Source of the DNA: Oscillospiraceae bacterium
GTDB lineage: Bacteria; Bacillota; Clostridia; Oscillospirales; Acutalibacteraceae
Length of the DNA: 64,000 nt
Reading direction: 5' to 3'
Assembly (NCBI GenBank): GCA_029225165.1
Contig: JAQXVY010000033.1
Location: 20,511-84,510 of the forward strand
Under the pieces are notes generated by a model. The model ran no database searches. It was given only the letters and a program-made list of their open reading frames with translations, and was not told the DNA's origin. Made by a program: the position numbers and the translations under genes. Positions 59,249 to 64,000 of the stretch are shown piece after piece; positions within the stretch are counted from its first letter, which is position 1, and each line of letters starts with the position of its first letter.

Positions 59249-59959
59249 TCACCCTTTCCAAGGGCGAGCCTTTTTGTGCCAGCCCTTTTCCTCCCAGTAG
59301 GAATAATCAGGCTCCATTTTAAAGCCCTTGTGCGCCATACGCATAAGGTAAAACCACTTTTTTCCACGTCTGTTCATTTTCTGCTTACCTGCATTTTTGC
59401 ATACTGCGTCTGATATTTTGTCTGTCTTTTTATGGATTTTCTTAAGTATTCTTTCGGGAATTTCCTTTGGACTTACGGCTTGTACTCCTACACCGTACTT
59501 ATGTATCTTTCCGATTCCCCACATCTCCAAGCTGTCGGACATATCCCTTACTGTGCTTTTCATACCGCCTCCTGCGGCTGTGGAGATTGCAACAGCCTGT
59601 TTTTTCGTCATCTCGGGTCTTGGTCTGTGCACCACCCACCATGTTGCAAAGTGGTCTAAAAAGCTCATCATCTGTCCTGTGGCGTGGTATACATACACAG
59701 GGCTTTCTAAAATAATCAAGTCGGAGTCTAACAGGGCGGTAGCCAAAGGCTCAAGCTTTGGGTAGTGAGGACACCTTGTCAAATCCTTTGTAAAGCAGGT
59801 ACAACACCCGCTGCAAGGCTCGTCAAAATCCACAGGGAGGAAAAATTCCTTAATCTCCGATTTTCCCTGTGCTTTTTCCTTAACCTTATTTGCAAGCTCC
59901 TGTGCAATCATACAGGTACTGCCCTTGTGATTTTGTCCGTGTATAAGTAAAATTTTCAT
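59249..59959 (-). CDS. NADPH-dependent FMN reductase / flavodoxin-like protein
   Basis: About 236 residues. A flavodoxin-like Rossmann fold with ILLIHGQNHKGSTCMIAQEL (FMN phosphate loop), PCSGCCTCFTKDLTRCPHYP (a Cys-rich segment seen in iron-sulfur flavoprotein-like members), and SPVYVYHATGQMMSFLDHFA (FMN site). It probably reduces quinones or other acceptors with NAD(P)H. The C-terminal 60 residues are basic (KQKMNRRGKKWFYLMRMAHK). ATG at 59959 has AGGTGA upstream, overlapping the TetR stop region; GTG at 59968 is possible. Confidence 0.87.
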   Translation of the reverse strand: MKILLIHGQNHKGSTCMIAQELANKVKEKAQGKSEIKEFFLPVDFDEPCSGCCTCFTKDLTRCPHYPKLEPLATALLDSDLIILESPVYVYHATGQMMSFLDHFATWWVVHRPRPEMTKKQAVAISTAAGGGMKSTVRDMSDSLEMWGIGKIHKYGVGVQAVSPKEIPERILKKIHKKTDKISDAVCKNAGKQKMNRRGKKWFYLMRMAHKGFKMEPDYSYWEEKGWHKKARPWKG

Positions 59960-59968
59960 ATCATTCAC

Positions 59969-60553
59969 CTATTTTCTGAACAGCTGTGAAAACTGTTCAA
60001 TATGTGCGTTAATTTTCTCCCAAATTTCCTTTTCCTTATCAGGCTCTCGGTCACAGAGATGAATAAGCACCGTAATGGGTGCAGTGTATTGAAATGCAAG
60101 TAGTTCAGGATTAGTGCATTTCAAAGCACCCTTTTCTATCATTTTGTCAAATATTTTTGTGAACTGCACCTCCATATTAGTGATGAAGTGCTTTGTTGCA
60201 AGGGCAGATATTCTTTCGTTGCGGAACTGCTCCAAGGAAAGCAATTTGCGTACACGCTTTACCGTATCATCGTGTATTGTGAAGTCAATCTGCCTTAGGG
60301 AAAGCTCTTTCAAATCATCCCAATTATCAGGAATGGGAATGTCAGAAACTGACTCCATATGCCGGTAATAATAGGACTCAACATAATCTATTACAGCGTT
60401 CCAAAGGGACTCCTTGCTGTCAAAATGCTTGTAAAGCGCCGCCTTTGTAATTCCCAATGAAGAGGAAATATGACGAAGTAAAGCACCGTCGTAGCCCTTC
60501 TGTGAAAAAACAGTCAATGCAGAATTTAGTATTTCTTCTTTAGTGGTTTTCAT
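59969..60553 (-). CDS. TetR-family transcriptional repressor
   Basis: 194 residues. The N-terminal helix-turn-helix (about 8-50: ILNSALTVFSQKGYDGALLR, SSSLGITKAALYKHF) is followed by a ligand-binding helical domain. It heads an operon with the FMN reductase, acetyltransferase and ABC exporter. Two palindromic operators and a consensus promoter lie directly upstream, so it most likely represses its own operon until an inducer binds. Inducer unknown. Confidence 0.94.
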   Translation of the reverse strand: MKTTKEEILNSALTVFSQKGYDGALLRHISSSLGITKAALYKHFDSKESLWNAVIDYVESYYYRHMESVSDIPIPDNWDDLKELSLRQIDFTIHDDTVKRVRKLLSLEQFRNERISALATKHFITNMEVQFTKIFDKMIEKGALKCTNPELLAFQYTAPITVLIHLCDREPDKEKEIWEKINAHIEQFSQLFRK

Positions 60554-60578
60554 TTGTTCACCTCTTAATACAACAAAA

Positions 60579-60626
60579 GTTACCTATAAGTAACTTTATT
60601 ATAGTTACTTACAGGTAACCTGTCAA
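60579..60626 (-). promoter_or_regulatory. Consensus promoter with double palindromic operator for the TetR operon
   Basis: Minus strand TTGACA (60621-60626), 17-base spacer, TATAAT (60598-60603). GTTACTTACAGGTAAC (60604-60619) fills the spacer, and GTTACCTATAAGTAAC (60579-60594) covers the start site. Half-sites GTTAC/GTAAC are identical in all four places; centres are 25 bases apart. Confidence 0.92.
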
Positions 60627-60674
60627 GGAATATTAAAAAATTTTGTGTAACATAATTTTGTATGTTATAAAAAT

Positions 60675-60766
60675 AAATCAAAGAGTAATTATCTATTGAA
60701 ATGTTAAATGAAAACGCAAGAGGCGACATCAAGCGCCTTTATATATAGCAATTACTTCTTTGATTT
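60675..60766. repeat. 92-bp nested hairpin element
   Basis: AAATCAAAGAGTAATT at the left pairs with AATTACTTCTTTGATTT at the right with one bulge; inside, AGGCG (60721) pairs with CGCCT (60734). It is between the TetR operon and the VapE region. The rest of 60627-60888 shows nothing. Confidence 0.6.
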
Positions 60767-60888
60767 GGTGCTGTTTGTGTAGGTAGTGGGTGTAGTGGAA
60801 GTAAATTCTATATATTATAGTAATCATTAAAAAAAATTATACATTCTTATTTATATATATTTTTATTTTCTCTCTATAAGGATATGAT

Positions 60889-60996
60889 TTACATACACTA
60901 CATACACTAAAGTGCTGATAATACAGTATTTATGGGTGTTTAGGGTGTGTATGTAAAGCCGAAAAATACATACACTTTACATACACTACATACACG
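60889..60996. repeat. Iteron-like ACATACAC repeats next to the VapE gene
   Basis: ACATACAC occurs at about 60891, 60899 (overlap ACATACACTA), 60967, 60979 and 60987, with an inverted GTGTATGT at 60947. Six copies in about 100 bases, directly 3' of the helicase/primase gene; candidate replication origin or regulatory cluster. Confidence 0.65.
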
Positions 60997-61004
60997 CTTT
61001 TTGA

Positions 61005-62654
61005 TTAATCTGTTTTCTTTAAATTATACATATGTTCAACTTCGCTGATTTTGATAGGCAAAAGGTAGATATATCCGCCTTGCTTTCTTTTTTTCTTAAT
61101 TTCCTCGTGGCTTTTCTGTAATTTTGTCAGTACCTTACCTATTGCCTTGGCTGTACTGTTGCCTAAATTCCCTTTTCTGATGTGGGTTGATATGTCACTT
61201 GGGGAACAGTACACCCACAATTCAACGGACTTGTTAAAGTCCAGTAGGGAAAGCACTTCCTGTTCAAAGGGAAGTTCCGAACGGAAACTTTCGTTCTTCA
61301 TATTGAGGGTTTGTAACTCAATATCATTAAGCCTAAAGGAATTTTTGTCCTGTTGGTAAAGGTGTTCAATATATCCCCACATACTGAAAATGTCCTCTTT
61401 AGTCAGCTTGTGAAGTTCTGTTTTGTCTATGTAGTCAATGGGAATAACCCAGTACCGCCTGTTGCCTGTTTCGTCTTTCAAAAACCTTTCTTCGTTTACA
61501 GTACCGCAAAAAGAGGTTGTTCTCGGTGTTTCTGTGGCTGTTGTGGCATATGGTAACCTTATGTTATCTACCGACTGTGTAATAAAGGCTTTCAGTTCTG
61601 CCTGTTCTTTCTTTAGTGTGCTGTCCAGTTCTCCCAACTCACATATCCAACTGCCGGTTGCGTTTATAATGCTGTCCTTGTTTCTAACATCAATGGACGC
61701 ACCCTCTGTAAACCAGTCCCGATTACCTGCCAATTTCCTAAAGAAAGAGGTTTTGCCCTTTGCCTGTGAGCCTTGCAGAACAAGAACACCCTCGGCTTGT
61801 ACCGGATTTTGTAGTGTGTTGTGTGCAAGTGCAACGGTCTGAATAAGCCACTTTTTGAAGAATGTTTTGTGTAGTTCTTCTTTTAGGTTGAGAATGTCAC
61901 ATAACCGCTGTAAATTCTCTTCATTATCATTCCTGTACTTTTTCAGCATATCAAGAATAGGGTTGTAGCGGTTTTTGTCCGCTATGCTGTTAAGGTAGGA
62001 AGTAATGATTTTTGTACCCTGTGAAAGCCCTGTGACTTCATTTTCTTTGCAAATGTCAAACAGTACAATAGGAAGAGTATTCAGCCAGTTTTCCCTTGAA
62101 TATTCTGAAAGCAATTCCCCATACATATCGTTTATTTCTACCTTATGTGTGGCTAAATTCAGCCTTACATCAACATTATTTTCAATCAAAATTGTTTCGA
62201 TTACCTGTTCTGATACTTTTTCGCCATAATAAGAATGGTTTTGCTTTGCCTGTCTGAAATAAAGTTCCCTGTTTTCCTTTTCCTGTTCCTTGATTTTCTC
62301 TTTCCGCTTTTTCAGTTCACCCTTGAAAATCCTGTTGAAGTCTGTTTTCTTCTTCTGCTCAATAGCAAGTGGGAGAAATTCATAATTTGCTAAATCGTTA
62401 ATGTGGCTTTCGTTGTCCAAAGAAAAAAGGAAGTTAAAAACCTCTTTGTCAATAGGATTTTCCTTTGCTGTTATGTAGGTGTCAAAAAGGTCGGCTATTT
62501 TTGTTTCGTCCTGGGAAAAATATCCGGCATAGTCCTTTAAAAGTTGCCTTGCCTTTTCTTCTCCTATTTCAGCCACATAATCTATATCCTTTGTTTCTTC
62601 TGTTTCTTCCTTTTTGTTGTTTGGTGGTGTGTGAAGTTCCTTATCTTCTGTCAT
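61005..62654 (-). CDS. VapE-family (virulence-associated E) primase/helicase-like ATPase
   Basis: About 549 residues. The C-terminal 320 residues form the VapE/D5-like superfamily 3 helicase domain: Walker A GSQAKGKTS, acidic Walker B-type WICELGELDS, and the arginine-finger region DETGNRRYWVIPI. The N-terminal 230 residues are coiled and charged (KKRKEKIKEQEKENRELYFR). ATG at 62654 has AAAGGTGA; the longer frame from 62699 is less likely. Such genes belong to phages, satellite islands and integrative elements, where they start DNA replication. No integrase, capsid or relaxase gene lies in the window, so this is probably an isolated remnant or the edge of an element. Confidence 0.85.
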   Translation of the reverse strand: MTEDKELHTPPNNKKEETEETKDIDYVAEIGEEKARQLLKDYAGYFSQDETKIADLFDTYITAKENPIDKEVFNFLFSLDNESHINDLANYEFLPLAIEQKKKTDFNRIFKGELKKRKEKIKEQEKENRELYFRQAKQNHSYYGEKVSEQVIETILIENNVDVRLNLATHKVEINDMYGELLSEYSRENWLNTLPIVLFDICKENEVTGLSQGTKIITSYLNSIADKNRYNPILDMLKKYRNDNEENLQRLCDILNLKEELHKTFFKKWLIQTVALAHNTLQNPVQAEGVLVLQGSQAKGKTSFFRKLAGNRDWFTEGASIDVRNKDSIINATGSWICELGELDSTLKKEQAELKAFITQSVDNIRLPYATTATETPRTTSFCGTVNEERFLKDETGNRRYWVIPIDYIDKTELHKLTKEDIFSMWGYIEHLYQQDKNSFRLNDIELQTLNMKNESFRSELPFEQEVLSLLDFNKSVELWVYCSPSDISTHIRKGNLGNSTAKAIGKVLTKLQKSHEEIKKKRKQGGYIYLLPIKISEVEHMYNLKKTD

Positions 62655-62991
62655 TATTTCACCTTTCTGTAAATATTTGTAATTTGAAGTGTCCTGCACC
62701 TATACCCCGAAAACAGGTGAAAATTGCATATAAAAATGCAATTCCCATAAAATTATTAACAATTTGTTCACAAATAATTATTTACAGCCTCACAGAAAAT
62801 ACAGCGGTAGTCAGTTTGACTGCTACTGACGAAAAAAGGGAATAATTGCCCTTGCGTATGCCCCTGTTCGGAATAAATAAAACAGTTATAATTACCCCCG
62901 AAAATACCCCAATAAACACCAAATAAACCCCAACCCGAGGATTTTGGAAGTAAAGAAAGAAATCCCAAAAAATAAAAAATCCTCAAAAAAA

Positions 62992-63020
62992 AACGGCTTA
63001 AACGCAGTGTTTAAGCCGTT
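62992..63020 (-). terminator. Terminator after the small lipoprotein gene; recurring hairpin copy 3
   Basis: AACGGCTTAAAC-GCAGT-GTTTAAGCCGTT. On the minus strand it is followed by nine T. Gene-free 62655-63062 otherwise shows A+T-rich DNA with a small imperfect hairpin near 62807. Confidence 0.9.
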
Positions 63021-63062
63021 CCACTCAATTATATTTTTGGTAAACAAATTTATATATATCCG

Positions 63063-63518
63063 TTATTGTCTTACAAATATGCTTGTATTGCCTGTGTTTT
63101 CATCGGTAGCTTCAAGGGTGTCATCTTCTGCATTGTATGTGTAAGTTGATGGTGTACCGTTTGTTGTAACTGTTATTGTTTCGCCGTCAACTTCGTAAGT
63201 GCCCTCAACATCTACACCGGCAACTGTAACTACTACCGAACCGTCTTCATTATAAGTATATACACCACCTACCTGTTCGGGTTCTACGTCCTGAGCCTGA
63301 CAATAATCTTCAAATGACTGGCTGTTGCCTTCAGCGTCAATCATTTCTGAAACTCCCCATGTGCCTAGTACACTTTCTTCAACGCTGGCTTCTTGAGCTG
63401 TGTCCGGTGATGCAGTGGAACTCTTTTTAGTGTCCTTGTCGCCGCAACCGCAGAATGCTACTGTACACATCATACAAAGTGCAAGTAATAATGCTATTTT
63501 TTTCGCCATTTTTTTCAT
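63063..63518 (-). CDS. Small lipoprotein, lipocalin-like
   Basis: 151 residues. Signal peptide with VAFCGC, so Cys25 (or Cys23) would be lipidated, then a Ser/Thr/Asp-rich spacer and a 100-residue beta-rich domain (VLGTWGVSEMIDAEGNSQSF, GGVYTYNEDGSVVVTVAGVD, GTYEVDGETITVTTNG) of the DUF4854/lipocalin-like type common in gut Clostridia. Two lysine-rich starts (MKKMAKK) with the first in use. Divergent from the response regulator gene at 63746; both may belong to one signalling locus, but that is conjecture. Confidence 0.82.
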   Translation of the reverse strand: MKKMAKKIALLLALCMMCTVAFCGCGDKDTKKSSTASPDTAQEASVEESVLGTWGVSEMIDAEGNSQSFEDYCQAQDVEPEQVGGVYTYNEDGSVVVTVAGVDVEGTYEVDGETITVTTNGTPSTYTYNAEDDTLEATDENTGNTSIFVRQ

Positions 63519-63681
63519 TTTAATTACCTCTTTCTAAAATTATTATTTTATTATGCCAAGCCGAAATAGCTTTAAATATTAAAGTCTGTCGGCATTGGAA
63601 TAGTGAACATAAACATTATATTCATCCGTATTACAAATTTAAAGTACCTCATCACGAAATGCATTAATTCAGCACGAACGG

Positions 63682-63711
63682 TTGCAATTATTTATTATTT
63701 TGTGATATAAT
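63682..63711 (+). promoter_or_regulatory. Promoter for the response regulator gene
   Basis: TTGCAA, 18-base spacer, TATAAT. Confidence 0.7.
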
Positions 63712-63745
63712 CAGTGTGGGTGATTTTGCACAAGGAGTAAGTAAT

Positions 63746-64000
63746 ATGAAAATAGCGATTGTTGATGATTTAAAATCAGACAGAGATATACTGAACGAGA
63801 GATTGAAACAATACGCAAAATGCAATAACATAAAATACGAGCTTACGGATTTTTCAAGTGCCGAAGAATTTTTAGAAGATTTTGAGGTCGGTAAATTTCA
63901 GATTGTATTTCTTGATATATATATGGATAAAATCACAGGTATGGATGCTGCAAAACAAATATTTAAAGCGGACAGCCTGTGTAAAATAATTTTTCTGACC
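63746..64000 (+). CDS. Response regulator, receiver domain (truncated by window end)
   Basis: An open frame of 85 codons without a stop runs to the last base, from ATG at 63746 with AAGGAG eight bases upstream. It begins MKIAIVDDLKSDRDILNERL; the acidic pair DD at 7-8, the phosphoacceptor Asp57 in IVFLDIYMD and the conserved Thr85 in IIFLT mark a receiver domain. The sequence pattern (LKQYAKCNNIKYELTDFSSA EEFL) is that of LytTR-type regulators, whose DNA-binding half would lie beyond the window, probably with a histidine kinase gene. Confidence 0.9.
   Translation, partial: MKIAIVDDLKSDRDILNERLKQYAKCNNIKYELTDFSSAEEFLEDFEVGKFQIVFLDIYMDKITGMDAAKQIFKADSLCKIIFLT

Noticed and set aside
40038..60996. 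CRISPR arrays among the repeat clusters
   Set aside because: Repeat units are too short or irregularly spaced, spacers are not of constant length, and no cas gene is present.

Overview
The window looks like a chromosomal segment of a Gram-positive gut Clostridia member, most plausibly a Ruminococcus. The evidence is moderate A+T richness, strong AGGAGG-type ribosome binding sites, housekeeping genes in Firmicute arrangements (hisS-aspS, perR-rubrerythrin, nucleoside ABC operon with xpt), and secreted Thr-rich/Ig-like surface proteins. One of these has starch-binding-type modules of the sort known from Ruminococcus bromii. The species assignment is inference.

Layout. 1-5 kb: 3' end of thiC, then a convergent minus-strand run (MIF-like tautomerase, yjbQ, ddl, murF) and a dCMP-deaminase-type gene. 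5-9 kb: PHP phosphatase, CPA2 cation/proton antiporter, and a secreted G5/3D cell-wall protein behind a consensus promoter. 9.4-9.8 kb: tRNA operon Met(CAT)-Glu(TTC)-Leu(TAA). 10-16 kb: membrane protein, MinD-type ATPase, mgsA, hisS, aspS. 15.9-29.5 kb: surface-protein region, with three secreted proteins ending in Lys-rich Ig-like (BIG2) repeats, two of which carry four copies of one unrecognised module; between them lie a Sel1-like protein, asnB, an M14 carboxypeptidase, a Nudix hydrolase and ribF. 30.8-33 kb: ECF sigma/anti-sigma pair. 33-37.6 kb: rsmA, an RsmF-type methyltransferase, a tiny Asn/Gln-rich protein, an amidase, and perR-rubrerythrin with a PerR box. 37.7-40 kb: a frameshifted secreted protein and an AlbA_2/Schlafen-type regulator. 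40.2-45.2 kb: CIRCE-htpG, rlmA, pyk, aroK. 45.7-50.9 kb: membrane protein, SWIM protein, a second anti-sigma/sigma pair, lipoprotein, orphan nucleotidyltransferase. 51-56.8 kb: xpt-bmp-ATPase-permease-permease nucleoside uptake operon. 57-60.6 kb: TetR-controlled operon with a flavoprotein, an acetyltransferase and an ABC exporter. 60.7-62.7 kb: a VapE-type primase/helicase beside iteron-like repeats, probably a mobile-element remnant. 63-64 kb: lipoprotein and a truncated response regulator.

The intergenic DNA is unusually rich in dispersed elements. A 147-bp element with inverted ends (TGTCATTCCGAG / CTCGGAATGACA) occurs about ten times in full and several times truncated. A second hairpin family is fused to it at the same junction in three places. 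A 160-172-bp MITE-like element with 20-bp inverted ends is present twice, once inside the nucleoside-transport operon. Regulatory sites readable directly are a perfect CIRCE, a PerR box between -35 and -10, a double TetR-type operator over a consensus promoter, and a set of roughly helix-phased 13-bp repeats upstream of the AlbA_2 gene.

No complete prophage, CRISPR array, rRNA operon or restriction system was seen. The best candidates for something undescribed are the repeated EDFQ/YNG..PYDF surface module with its basic BIG2 tails, the phased repeat array at 40.04-40.16 kb, and the composite inverted-repeat elements.
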